DNA of 64,000 nucleotides from Candidatus Photodesmus katoptron Akat1 (GTDB taxonomy: Bacteria > Pseudomonadota > Gammaproteobacteria > Enterobacterales > Vibrionaceae): positions 248,001-312,000 of the forward strand of contig NZ_AMSD01000002.1 in NCBI RefSeq assembly GCF_000478685.1. Reading direction: 5' to 3'. The translations under genes and the position numbers were made by a program. Shown piece by piece: positions 51,341 through 61,271 of the stretch (its first letter is position 1; each line of letters opens with the position of its first letter). The notes under the pieces are model-generated. The model ran no database searches and was not told the origin of the DNA. It saw only the letters and a program-made list of their open reading frames with translations.

Positions 51341-52297
51341 ATGAAAAAGACTCTAGTAGCTTTAGGTGTTATAGCAGCAAGTTCTGCTCAAGCTGGTGTT
51401 GCATTGTACGATAATGATGGGATTAAAATTAACCTAAGTGGTGGGGTTGACGTCGTTTATTTAAAGGATCTTAAAAAAGGCTCTCACTTTGAGCAGAAAA
51501 TCGATGACGCAGATTTTGGTATTGGTGCTAGCTATGCTATCAACGATGACCTTAAAGTTGCTGGTTACTTAGAATATGATGGAGATAAAAATAATCAAAA
51601 AGGTATGATGGGTGACGTGTACATTAAATTGGGTTCTGAGTCTTTAGGTTCTATAAAAGTCGGGCGCATTTGTGGTGTTATAGATGATGTAGGTATTGCT
51701 TCAGATTATCAATTAGGTGAAAAAGCCTTTCTATTAAGTGAAGAAGGGAATAAAGTTATATGTAATGATGAAATGATACGTTATGATCTAGATACTGATA
51801 TGTTCTATACTAATCTTTCCTATTCGCAAGATAAAAATGAGAATATTTCTAGTTTAGGAAAGTCCGGAAGATATCTAGATGGTCGAGTTGGCGTACGTGT
51901 AGCTAACTTTGATGTTTCTGTTGCTTATGGAGATATCAAAGCGTCAGCTGTAACTTCTAAAGAGCGCCTCGTGGCTGTAGAAACTAAATTTGCTGGTATT
52001 CCAAATGCAAATGTATCAGCAGCTTATTATCGAATGCAAGGTGACCTTTCTTCTGCAGAGAAAGTAAAACGCGATAACTACTATCTAGCTGGAGATTACA
52101 CACTAAATAGCTGGAAATTTGGTGCTGGTGTTAATAAATTCGTTACTAAAAACGCAGATGAAAAAAACTTTCGAGCTTGGCATGTGAATACTGGGTATAA
52201 TTTTGCAAAAAATAGTACTGCTTACGTAGAAGTTGCCGGCAATAACAAGGATGATAATCAAACTGGTATTGCTGTAGGTGTTAAGACTAGTTTCTAA
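51341..52297 (+). CDS. outer-membrane porin (OmpU/OmpL-like, Gram-negative porin family)
   Basis: General diffusion porin, 318 residues before processing. The signal peptide MKKTLVALGVIAASSAQA is cut after residue 18, which fixes the start at 51341. The mature part is a chain of short amphipathic strands typical of 16-strand porins (INLSGGVDVVYL, GIGASYAINDDLKVAGYLEY, GSESLGSIKVGRI, then YLDGRVGVRVANFDVSVAYG) and ends in the obligatory phenylalanine (GIAVGVKTSF). Codon use and base composition look less AT-biased than the neighbours, as expected for a highly expressed gene. It is somewhat shorter than Vibrio OmpU (about 340). A strong hairpin follows it. Confidence 0.9.
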   Translation: MKKTLVALGVIAASSAQAGVALYDNDGIKINLSGGVDVVYLKDLKKGSHFEQKIDDADFGIGASYAINDDLKVAGYLEYDGDKNNQKGMMGDVYIKLGSESLGSIKVGRICGVIDDVGIASDYQLGEKAFLLSEEGNKVICNDEMIRYDLDTDMFYTNLSYSQDKNENISSLGKSGRYLDGRVGVRVANFDVSVAYGDIKASAVTSKERLVAVETKFAGIPNANVSAAYYRMQGDLSSAEKVKRDNYYLAGDYTLNSWKFGAGVNKFVTKNADEKNFRAWHVNTGYNFAKNSTAYVEVAGNNKDDNQTGIAVGVKTSF

Positions 52298-52329
52298 ATT
52301 AGGTTATCATCTGTTATTAATTCTTCAGG

Positions 52330-52367
52330 AGAGATCTAACGGCCCTGAAAAGGGCTGCTAGATCTCT
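52330..52367 (+). terminator. strong GC-containing hairpin after the porin gene
   Basis: AGAGATCTA (52330-52338) pairs with TAGATCTCT (52359-52367); inside, CGGCCCT pairs with AGGGCTG around a GAAA tetraloop, leaving one mismatch. This is the most stable hairpin in the window, 33 bases after the porin stop. There is no T-run behind it, so it may act less as a classic intrinsic terminator than as a 3' barrier that protects an abundant mRNA from exonucleases. Confidence 0.7.
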
Positions 52368-52512
52368 GCTTGCTGCATCAGATATCAACTTAAAGCATGA
52401 ATGTAAATTAGTTTGATATCCTCAGAGTAAGTATATCTGATAGTTCAAGATCCTCCTCTATTTTAGTTTTACATTAGAACAGTAATTACATTAATGACAT
52501 TGGAAACTTCTA

Positions 52513-53586
52513 ATGCGTAATTTTGTTGGAATATCGTCGAAATTTAGTAACATTTTCTATGATATTAGGGGGACCTGTGCTGAAACATGCTAACAAAAAT
52601 GGAACAAGAAGGACAAAAGATTCTTAAACTAAACATTGGAAATCCAGCTTCGTTTGGCTTTGATGCTCCAGATGAAATTCTTGTAGATGTAATTCGTAAC
52701 TTGCCAATGTCACAAGGTTATTCTGATGCAAAAGGCATTTACTCTGCACGAAAAGCAATTGTTCAATACTACCAAAAAAGAGGCTTTCATACCCTTAATG
52801 TAGAAGATGTATATATCGGAAATGGAGCTTCTGAGTTAATTTTAATATCAATGCAAGCACTGATTAATAATGGAGATGAAATGCTTGTTCCTGCACCTGA
52901 TTACCCATTATGGACCGCATCAATTTCATTATCTGGTGGAAAAGCTATTCACTATATTTATGATGAAGCAGCTAATTGGTATCCTGATCTTAATGATATA
53001 AAGAAAAAAATCACCCCAAAGACGCGTGGTATTGTACTAATCAATCCAAATAATCCACAAATAATCCAACAGGAGCTGTTTATGATGATTCCTTTCTGCT
53101 TGAATTTATTGAAATTGCAAGAAAAAACAAATTAATAATTTTCTCAGATGAGATTTATGATAAAATTCTGTATGATGACGTAACATACACTTCTATCTCA
53201 GCACTCACTGAAGATATATTAGTAGTAACATTTAATGGCTTATCAAAATCTTATCGTGTATGTGGTTTACGTGCTGGATGGATGTTTATAACTGGTCCAA
53301 AACATAAGGCTCAAGAATATGTTACTGGACTCGAAATTTTAACTTCTATGCGATTATGCGCTAACGTACCAATGCAACACGCCATTCAAACAGCTTTGGG
53401 TGGATATCAAAGCATTAATAAATGGTACTCGACTTCTTGATCCAAGAAAAAGTCTTACTAGTCCAAGGTACAGGATTTAACTGGCCAAGACCTGATCACT
53501 TTAGGATTGTTACTCTACCGTATATTAACGAACTTGAAAGTGCAATTCCCCGATTTGAAAAATTCATTTCTACTTACAGTCAATAA
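52513..53586 (+). pseudogene. alaA: alaA (glutamate-pyruvate aminotransferase), dead gene
   Basis: The intact enzyme makes alanine from pyruvate and is about 405 residues. Here the start (MRNFVGISSKFSNIFYDIRG) leaves the frame at a five-G run (52568-52572) and again at a five-A run (52595-52599); each would be mended by removing one base. The middle, LKLNIGNPASFGFDAPDEIL to LINPNNP, is well conserved, then an 11-bp tandem duplication (53047-53057 and 53058-53068) breaks the frame. Conserved sequence resumes (IIFSDEIYDKILYDD, TFNGLSKSYRVCGLRAGWM with the PLP lysine) but about 60 codons are deleted near 53425-53440 before the C-terminal EKVLLVQGTGFNWPRPDHFRI. Four lesions leave no doubt that it is a pseudogene. 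Confidence 0.95.
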
Positions 53587-53604
53587 GCGTATAATTCACC
53601 TAAT

Positions 53605-54567
53605 TTAGAATAATTCTTTTGCTACTTTAAGCAAATCGTTACGAACTGGACGCTTCATATTTTCAACTACATCAATAATATTATGATGAACAAGTTTCTC
53701 TTTCTGAATACCAACGCAACGACCACCATAACCTTCAATTAATAAATGAACAGCGTAATTTCCCATTCTAGAAGCTAATACGCGATCAAATGCTGAAGGC
53801 GAACCGCCACGTTGAATATGACCTAGAACTGTTACACGAGTTTCTCTACCAGTTGCCCATTCAATTTCTCTTGCTAGTTCGGTCACATCCATCATTAACT
53901 CAGTTAAAGCAATAATGGCATGTTTTTTACCTTTTGCAATACCATCTTGAATATGCTTAATAAGTTTTTCTTTATCTAAACCTGTTTCTGGCGTGATAAT
54001 ATACTCGCAACCACCAGCAATTGCCGACATAAGAGTTAAATCACCACAATGACGTCCCATAATCTCTACAAGAGAAATTCGCTGATGAGAAGAAGAAGTG
54101 TCTCGCAAACGATCAATAGCATCAATAACTGTATTTAGGGCAGTCAAATAACCAATACTATAATCGGTACCTGCAATATCATTATCAATTGTACCAGGTA
54201 AACCAACACATGGATAGCCCATGTCTGTTAATTTTTGAGCACCCATATAAGAACCATCACCACCTATAACAACAAGAGCATCAATATAGTATTTTTTTAA
54301 ATTCCTGATGGCTTTCTTACGAACAAGAATATTTTTAAATTCTGGGAAACGTGCTGATCCTAAGAAAGTACCACCTTTATTAATTAAATCAGAGACACTT
54401 GAACGATCAAGTTTCTTAATACGATCTTCATAAAGTCCAAGATAACCATCAAAAATACCATATACCTCTAAATGTTCTCCTAATGCAGTACGAACAACAC
54501 CACGAACTGCTGCATTCATACCAGGTGCATCACCACCACTTGTTAAAACACCAATCTTCTTAATCAT
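53605..54567 (-). CDS. pfkA: ATP-dependent 6-phosphofructokinase
   Basis: Glycolytic kinase, fructose-6-phosphate to fructose-1,6-bisphosphate. Start at 54567 after a GGGAG site gives [19 protein letters not shown] and 320 residues, the same length as E. coli PfkA; the frame extends 13 codons upstream without homology. ATP site GGDAPG (11-16), GGDGSYMGA, catalytic aspartate in [24 protein letters not shown] and the allosteric-site [14 protein letters not shown] are all present. Convergent with the alaA pseudogene, only 18 bases apart. fieF and cpxP, its E. coli neighbours, are not adjacent. Confidence 0.98.
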   Translation of the reverse strand: MIKKIGVLTSGGDAPGMNAAVRGVVRTALGEHLEVYGIFDGYLGLYEDRIKKLDRSSVSDLINKGGTFLGSARFPEFKNILVRKKAIRNLKKYYIDALVVIGGDGSYMGAQKLTDMGYPCVGLPGTIDNDIAGTDYSIGYLTALNTVIDAIDRLRDTSSSHQRISLVEIMGRHCGDLTLMSAIAGGCEYIITPETGLDKEKLIKHIQDGIAKGKKHAIIALTELMMDVTELAREIEWATGRETRVTVLGHIQRGGSPSAFDRVLASRMGNYAVHLLIEGYGGRCVGIQKEKLVHHNIIDVVENMKRPVRNDLLKVAKELF

Positions 54568-55055
54568 GCTCTCCCTCAAATTTGGGAAATCTAATTTCAA
54601 TTTCAAATACTAGAAACAAAAATTAATCCTTAGAGAAATTTTTTAAATCCAAAAAATATTAAATAGGACAATACTACTATTGATACTGTAAATTTTCTAG
54701 ATATGAAAAATAGTACAGTTCCATATTCTATATGGTCGGACAGTGAAAAAAAAAGGCTGGGGAAAATTTTTATTTTATAAAGTAATTCTCCTAAAAAAAT
54801 GTAAAGCAGCCTTTTTAATAAAAGCTAAGACACTAATATCAATTAGATATACATTGTCTTATAACCTTTTAATTTTATTTATATACTACACCTTATAAGT
54901 TAATCTACCTAAAATAAAACTTTTATATACTTAGAAGTATCCTTACAAACAATTAACAAGTAGGATAACATATATCTTAAAATAAGAATTTCATGAACAC
55001 TATATATTCTAAGATAAGAATAGTAGTAGCTAACCATAAACAAAACGAGGTAGAT
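54568..55055. other. gene-free gap upstream of pfkA with a long-armed inverted repeat
   Basis: No gene is seen. AAAAGGCTG at 54751-54759 is complementary to CAGCCTTTT at 54807-54815, with 47 bases between; preceded and followed by A and T runs it could terminate the minus-strand nuclease gene or form a bidirectional terminator. A small palindrome, CCATAT-TCT-ATATGG, lies at 54721-54735. The pfkA promoter must be in the part next to 54567. Confidence 0.4.
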
Positions 55056-56012
55056 TTAATGGCCTATCTTTGTTAACACCATTCTATGGTCAGACTTTAA
55101 TGATATAGATTCTTTTGATGAACGGCTGCAAATCTGCCAATCAGTATTGGCAGATTTAAACCATAAATGATCAATACTAATCATGCTAAAATATGGCATA
55201 ATCGGCCAAGCAAGCAAAAAATTCCAATTTGGCCAAGTTACAACTGGTTCTGTTTGAAATTTTGAGAATAGAGAATAAAAACGCGCACTATTTGATGAAA
55301 GATTAAAATCTCCTACTATCAGAATATCATCCAGTTGATATTGGTTAACTATATATTCCATAGTACTTAAAAGCATATTTCGACGAGACCATAGACTTTT
55401 TGTTCTAGGAGAAGGTAGATGAACAGAAAAAAACCTAATAATTTCTTCTGATGAAGAATGCCATAAACCATTAACAATATCCCAACCATCATGCGTATGA
55501 AAAAAAGACATATCCAACAATGGTGATTTGCTTAAAATCATCTGGCTGACAACAGGAATTCTAATTGATGCTTCTGTTCCATATTGAAAGGGATATATAT
55601 CACTCAAAAGTATTAGTTCTTCCCTTTGTTTTAAGCCTACTTCTTGTAATACAACTAAATCTACTGGATTAGATATTAAATAATTAATGAAATCATTAAT
55701 ATCCTGATTTTTATAAAACATGTTAAATTGAATAATATTTACAGTTTTAGAACAATTTTCTACGGCTACACGACTCGTTGGTGGTGTAATAAAAATGAAC
55801 ATAAAAACAAATAAAACACAAATTAGTGAATGGAACCAATGTCTAAAGAATACAAAGAATAACATTAAAATCAGATAATAAAATAGATAAAATGCAGGAA
55901 TAGATAATAAATTTTCTACCCACCAATACTCAATAGTAATAACACTAAAATAAAACCAAATAACTAAGGGCAAAAATATAATTTTCAATAATATTAATTG
56001 TAATAGAAACAC
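55056..56012 (-). CDS. membrane-anchored endonuclease/exonuclease/phosphatase-fold protein
   Basis: 318 residues. The first third is hydrophobic with three or four membrane helices (within about 1-80); the rest is an EEP (DNase I-like) domain with NIIQFNMFYKN, VVLQEVGL, FFSVHLPSPR, LIVGDFNLSS and a C-terminal SLKSDHRMVLTKI. The metal-binding glutamate, aspartate-asparagine pair and aspartate-histidine pair are all kept. It resembles the YafD group of E. coli and Vibrio; substrate (nucleic acid or phospholipid) is unknown. It follows the decayed end of uvrD, and its own start is near 56012 without a clear ribosome site. Confidence 0.8.
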   Translation of the reverse strand: MFLLQLILLKIIFLPLVIWFYFSVITIEYWWVENLLSIPAFYLFYYLILMLFFVFFRHWFHSLICVLFVFMFIFITPPTSRVAVENCSKTVNIIQFNMFYKNQDINDFINYLISNPVDLVVLQEVGLKQREELILLSDIYPFQYGTEASIRIPVVSQMILSKSPLLDMSFFHTHDGWDIVNGLWHSSSEEIIRFFSVHLPSPRTKSLWSRRNMLLSTMEYIVNQYQLDDILIVGDFNLSSNSARFYSLFSKFQTEPVVTWPNWNFLLAWPIMPYFSMISIDHLWFKSANTDWQICSRSSKESISLKSDHRMVLTKIGH

Positions 56013-56074
56013 CTAGCCCGCTCCAAATTAAATTTGCATTTACCGGTATTTTCTACGGAATAAAAGTAAATAGA

Positions 56075-56266
56075 TTAATACTTCCATAATCTTGAATAGG
56101 GAATAATAAACTATTTAACTCCAAAATTATTAAAAACTACTTGAATACGATTATTAGAAGTAATATTTTCAAAATTAATAATTATTCCTTTTCAACTTTT
56201 CTTTTCCCAGAGTGTTTATAAATCCAGTATTAGTAACATTACCTACTTCATAGGTTACTCGAGTTA
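56075..56266 (-). pseudogene. uvrD: decayed C-terminal (Tudor-like) domain of UvrD
   Basis: Directly behind the uvrD stop the reverse strand still reads as the missing tail. Adding one A to the seven-A run at 56276-56282 gives LKKIRMITRVTYEVGNV; after a further shift one reads GIIINFENITSNNRIQVVFN and NFGVK, then TAG where a tryptophan codon is expected (E. coli GIKW), then FIIPYSRL and a stop at 56075. This matches the end of E. coli UvrD position by position. The several lesions show that the tail is no longer translated as a unit. Confidence 0.8.
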
Positions 56267-58204
56267 TCATACGTATTTTTTTAAGCATGCTTCTGGTAAT
56301 TCACTAATAAATCTAGATGCTTTTCTGTACTTATTTTGACCATATAATCGACGAACTCCAGCATGAATTATGTAAAGTTTTTCCATAGCACGAGTCATTC
56401 CTACATAACATAACCTACGTTCTTCTTCTAAACTTAATGAATTTTCTATAGATATCTGACTGGGGAAAAGACCTTCTTCTAATCCAACTATAAATACTAA
56501 TGGAAACTCTAAACCTTTTGCACTATGTAAAGTCATTAACTGAACAGCATCTTCAAATTCACCTGTTTGATTTTCATCAGACCTAAGAGAGGAATAAGTT
56601 AAAAATGCTGTTAACAATTTCATTTCTTTAGATTTTTCATTTTTTTCAAACTGATATGTTGCAGAAATTAATTCTTCTAAGTTTTCAATACGAGACTTAA
56701 TTTTTTTATCTTTTTCATTCTGATACATTGAAAGCAAACCAGAACATCGAATTACATAATCAGTTTGTTTATGTAGTGACATTCCTAATGTATTTGTCTT
56801 TAGAATAGTTATTAATTCAATAAATTGACCTAAAGATTTTTCTACTCTACTTGCTAGTATTTTTTCATCTAATAAAGCTATGCTTGCTTCCCACATTGGG
56901 ATATGACGTTCTCGAGCAATAAGACGAATATTTTCTAATGTCTTATTACCAAGACCTCTCGTTGGCGTATTCACTATACGCTCAAAAGCAGAATCATCAT
57001 TACTATTATTTATTAATCGCAAATAACCTAATGCATCTTTAATCTCTTGGCGCTCAAAAAATCTTATACCACCATACATATGATAAGGTACGTTAGCTTG
57101 AACTAAAGCTTCTTCAAGTGAACGAGATTGAATATTATTGCGATATAAAATGGCAACGGAATTTAATAAACCTCCTTGTTCTTTCCACTCTTGAATCTTT
57201 TTTACAACAAAATCTGCTTCATCTAGTTCATTATAAGCTGAATAAATCGAAATAAAATCTCCTTTTTCTTCATTAGTCCATAATTCTTTACCCATACGCT
57301 GAGTATTATTAGAAATTAAGACATTAGAAGCTTCTAAAATATTTTTAGTAGAACGATAATTCTGCTCTAAACGAATAGTACGAACACTAGGAAAATCAAA
57401 AGTAAATCTCTTAATGTTTTTTACTTTTGCCCCCCGCCAACCATAAATAGATTGATCATCATCACCAACAACCATTATATTACAATCAATTCCTACTATC
57501 ATACGTAACCAAGCATATTGAATATTATTTGTATCTTGAAACTCATCAACTAAAACATACTTTAAAAGACTATGATAATATGCTCTTATTTTTTCATTAT
57601 CTCTTAAAAGTTCATGTGAACGTAACAAAATTTCAGCAAAATCTACTAAATTTGAACGATCGCATAATTCTTGATAAGCCGAATAAATTTGCAAATTTAT
57701 TTTAGTTACAGGGTTAAGATAAGGGTCAATATGCTGTGGTCGTAACCCTTTATCTTTCTTTTTATTTATCCAAGTCATTATCTGTTTTACTGGCCATTTT
57801 TTTTCATCAAGCTTTTTATTCTTAATTAAACGTCGCAATAATCGAATCTGATCTTCAGCATCAATAATTTGAAAATCTTTAGATAAATTAGCCTCTGCAA
57901 AATACACACGTAAAATTCGATGACAAATCCCGTGAAAAGTTCCATTCCATATATCAGAATAATCATCCATTAATAAACCTTCAATCCGACTACGCATTTC
58001 TATTGCTGCCTTATTGGTAAAAGTAACAGACATAATTGAAAATGGTGAAATTTTTTTGACGGATATCAACCAGGCAATTCTATAAGCTAATACACGAGTT
58101 TTTCCACTTCCTGCTCCAGCAAGTATTAGTGCATTTTCTAAAGGAGCTGTTACCACTTCACTTTGTTTATTATTTAAAGATTGGATTAAAATATTAAAAC
58201 TCAT
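56267..58204 (-). CDS. uvrD: DNA helicase II, C-terminally truncated
   Basis: SF1 3'-5' helicase of nucleotide-excision and mismatch repair. The likely start is the second of two adjacent ATGs (58204), MSFNILIQSLNNKQSEVV, giving 645 residues against about 720. Helicase motifs are complete: AGAGSGKTRVLAYRI (I), VDEFQDTNN (II), GDDDQSIYGWRG (III), RLEQNYRST (IV), VQLMTLHSAKGLEF (V) and YVGMTRAMEKLYI (VI). The protein ends at RFISELPEACLKKYV, just where the flexible linker and Tudor-like domain should follow; that domain contacts RNA polymerase and UvrB in E. coli. Core helicase action is likely kept, coupling to partners probably lost. UvrD is favoured over Rep because the remnants match UvrD. 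Confidence 0.93.
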   Translation of the reverse strand: MSFNILIQSLNNKQSEVVTAPLENALILAGAGSGKTRVLAYRIAWLISVKKISPFSIMSVTFTNKAAIEMRSRIEGLLMDDYSDIWNGTFHGICHRILRVYFAEANLSKDFQIIDAEDQIRLLRRLIKNKKLDEKKWPVKQIMTWINKKKDKGLRPQHIDPYLNPVTKINLQIYSAYQELCDRSNLVDFAEILLRSHELLRDNEKIRAYYHSLLKYVLVDEFQDTNNIQYAWLRMIVGIDCNIMVVGDDDQSIYGWRGAKVKNIKRFTFDFPSVRTIRLEQNYRSTKNILEASNVLISNNTQRMGKELWTNEEKGDFISIYSAYNELDEADFVVKKIQEWKEQGGLLNSVAILYRNNIQSRSLEEALVQANVPYHMYGGIRFFERQEIKDALGYLRLINNSNDDSAFERIVNTPTRGLGNKTLENIRLIARERHIPMWEASIALLDEKILASRVEKSLGQFIELITILKTNTLGMSLHKQTDYVIRCSGLLSMYQNEKDKKIKSRIENLEELISATYQFEKNEKSKEMKLLTAFLTYSSLRSDENQTGEFEDAVQLMTLHSAKGLEFPLVFIVGLEEGLFPSQISIENSLSLEEERRLCYVGMTRAMEKLYIIHAGVRRLYGQNKYRKASRFISELPEACLKKYV

Positions 58205-58393
58205 CATAAAACTGGTCATATATAAATAAATATTTATTGTAGCTTAATACACTTATTCATATCAGATAAAGCACAAATAAAACTAAAATTAAAGGGAATT
58301 CTCTCCAAAAAAATAACAGATATTATCTGATGTTTTTTCAGAACTTATAATAATTAGTATAAGATACTGATTAAAGGTATATAATTAGTATTA

Positions 58394-60596
58394 TTAATCA
58401 AAATCTTGTGGTTCTACATCTATAGACCAACGAACTTTATTAGCTATTGGTAATGAATTAATGGCAATTCTAGAAGATGCTAATATTTTTTGCATTAATG
58501 AACGAGTTTGCGTTCGTAAAAGCAATTGACAACGTGATTTACCAGCTCGCTTTGATAATGGCGCAGGCATAGGGCCAAGAAGTGTACACGTAGTATTAAA
58601 TAATGAATGTTCTTTAAGAATAAGCTTTACTTCCAATAAGAAATTTTTTTACTAATTTAAGATTTTTCTCTTCTGCTCTAAATAATGTCAAAAATGTGTA
58701 TGGTGGTAACATTGCTAATTTACGTTCCTGTAATGCAATATTTGCAAAATCAGGATAACCCTTATTTAATAGAACTTTTAGTAAAGGATGCTCTGGATGG
58801 CGTGTTTGAAGAATTACTTCTCCCATCTTATTAGCTCTTCCAGCTCTGCCTGAAACTTGAATAAACATCTGAGCTAAACGTTCAGATGCTCTAAAATCAC
58901 TACTATATAATGCACTATCAATATCTAATAAAACTGCTAAAGTAACATTAGGAAAATGATGTCCCTTAGCTAACATTTGAGTGCCAATTAAAATTTGATA
59001 TTCACCATAATAAATAGATTTAAGAACAAGATCTAAAGTGCTTTTTTTATGAATAGAATCCCGATCAATCCGAATGATTTTGTAGTTAGGAAATATTTTT
59101 TCTAGCTTTTTCTCTAACTGTTCAGTTCCTACTCCGACTGTTATGAGATTTACAGACCCACAATCTTGACACTTACAAAATAGAGAACGTTTTGAACCAC
59201 AGTGATGACAGTGCATCTCATTACTAAACTGATGAAAAGTACAATAAGCATCGCAACGTTTACATTTAATAATCCACCCGCACTCATGACACATAATTAT
59301 AGGAGCAAAACCTCGACGATTCAAAAATAAAAAAATTTGATTCCCATTATTTAAATGTTTACGAATTTTAGAAATCAATAGAGGAGAAAGCCCACTTTTT
59401 AAATATACTCCTCTAATATCAAATACTTTATTCTTAACAGCTACCGAGCTACCTGCTCTTTGAGTTAAGGTAAGATGATGATATTTTCCAATTGAAACAT
59501 TATATAATGTTTCTAAAGCTGGAGTAGCAGAACCCAAAATTACTGGAATGTTTTCTTTACTAGCACGCATCACAGCAATATCACGAGCATGATAACAAGG
59601 ATTTTCTTTCTGTTTGTAGGAAATATCATGCTCTTCATCAACTATAATAATTCCTAAATTATAAAATGGTGTTAACAATGCAGAACGAGTACCAATCACA
59701 ATACCAGATATATTATCTCGTGCAGATAACCAAGAATTTAAACGCTTACTATCATTTATATCTGAATGGATTACTTCTACTGGAACATTAAATCGTTTTC
59801 TAAACCGATTAATTATTTGTGAAGTTAAAGCAATTTCTGGTACTAAAACTAAAGCTTGACGCCCTTTCTTTAATATGTATTTAACCAAATTCAAGTATAC
59901 TTCAGTTTTTCCTGAACCAGTGACTCCCTCTAATAAATAACAAGCAAATTTGATTTGATTATTTATTACAGTTTCAACTGCTATTACTTGTTCTTTATTT
60001 AATTTTATTTTATCTTCGCCAGTTTCAATACACTTTGTCCAGGGAGAAATAACTGGTTTCTTAATTAAAGAATGAATCCAGCCTTTTTTTCTTAACCTGC
60101 TTAACACTGATATGCTAATACCAGAATCTATAAAAACTCGATGATTAAGATCACCAAGTGCTAGCATTTTTATAACCTTGGCTTGTATGACTGCACGACC
60201 GAAATCTTTCATCAATTGTTTTTTCCCTATATCTGTTAATTGCCATACAAGAATACTTAATTCAGCTGGTTTACCTTTTCTTAACGAAGTTGGTAATGCG
60301 TTATATAGGATTTTACCAAGAGAATACTGATAAAATTGACTACACCAATTGAGCAAAGAATACAAAGATTCTGACCATAATATATTACTATCTAAGACCT
60401 TATTAATTGATTTTAATTTATTATCAGCACATTTAGATTCATTAACTAACTCAATAACAATACCTAGTAATATTTTCTTTCTAAAAGGGACAAAAACTCG
60501 TCCACCTACAACAGGAAAAAGGCCATTAGGTATTAAATAATCAAACTTCTGATCTAAATAAATTGGCAGTACAACGCGGGCAATTGATAAAGACAT
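58394..60596 (-). pseudogene. priA: primosomal helicase PriA with one frameshift near the C-terminus
   Basis: Restarts stalled replication forks. Start at 60596 (MSLSIARVVLPIYLDQKFDYL, family form; upstream codons are not conserved). Seen in order: the 3'-DNA-binding domain, Walker A LEGVTGSGKTEVYLN, DEEHD box, GSATPALET, the eight-cysteine zinc region (CHECG, CKRCD, CHHCG, CQDCG) and GTQMLAKGHHFPNV. The frame breaks at a seven-A run (58644-58650 as T): it stops after FLIGSKAYS, while removing one A continues as NFLLEVKLILKEH and CTLLGPMPAPLSKRAG to a stop at 58394, restoring 733 residues (E. coli 732). PriA is important for growth, so slippage rescue or an assembly error is more plausible than loss. 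Uncorrected, only the last 75 or so residues are missing. Confidence 0.87.
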
Positions 60597-60773
60597 GAAA
60601 TTCACAAGTTTTAAAAAATGTAATTTAATGGATCTAATAATCATTAGAACTATTGATTATACAGTAGAAATTTATTATTATGTTAATTTAGTTTTATTAT
60701 TCAGATCACCCTTACAAATAAAAAGGGAAATAATATAATCGCTATAATTGTTATCTATTTAATCAAGTGTAAT

Positions 60774-60831
60774 ATCCGACTGAAAATTTTAATCGGGTGG
60801 TGACACAAACTAATTTAAGGTTAATCTCATC
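60774..60831 (+). promoter_or_regulatory. possible L31 mRNA leader hairpin before rpmE
   Basis: ATCCGA (60774-60779) pairs with TCGGGT (60793-60798, one G-T pair) around a 13-base AT-rich loop, about 35 bases before rpmE. Ribosomal protein L31 mRNAs of gammaproteobacteria are known to carry autoregulatory leaders; whether this is one rests only on position and the small stem. Low certainty. Confidence 0.3.
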
Positions 60832-61044
60832 ATGAAATCAGGAATCCACCCAGAATATAAAATGATAAACGCTATTTGCTCCTGTGGTAATTCATTCAAG
60901 TTTTACTCAACTCTAAACAAAAACACTATATATCTAGATGTATGCGATCAGTGTCATCCATTCTATACGGGGACACAACGCGTTGTAGATACTGGTGGTC
61001 GAATTGATCGATTTAATAAGCGTTTTGGCACTTTATCTAGCTAA
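60832..61044 (+). CDS. rpmE: 50S ribosomal protein L31, zinc-binding form
   Basis: Bridges the two ribosomal subunits. The 70 residues start [20 protein letters not shown] and end [16 protein letters not shown], the same length as E. coli L31. The zinc cysteines C16, C18, C38 and C41 are present, so this is the zinc-containing (C+) type; no C- paralogue (ykgM) is in the window. Divergent from priA as in E. coli. Downstream, metJ and metB have been lost and metL follows after 227 bp. Confidence 0.96.
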   Translation: MKSGIHPEYKMINAICSCGNSFKFYSTLNKNTIYLDVCDQCHPFYTGTQRVVDTGGRIDRFNKRFGTLSS

Positions 61045-61271
61045 GATAAAATAAATACTTTTCTTTTTATTAGTAAGTAAATGAAACACTTTTTCATTAC
61101 GTGGTAATTAAGATGCCTGATTTCATTTTATACAACTTGATGTCTTAACCTATAGTAAAAATTGCATCTAAAAAAGCTACTCTTTCATCTATGTTATTCA
61201 ATTTCAAAAATAGAAATTTTTCTTTAATATTAAAAAATCAATAAAAGTTAACTAATTTAGGAATAGTATAC

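Noticed and set aside
61045-61271. Possible metJ/metB remnants between rpmE and metL
   Set aside because: I could not recognise any piece of either protein; their loss is inferred from gene order only.
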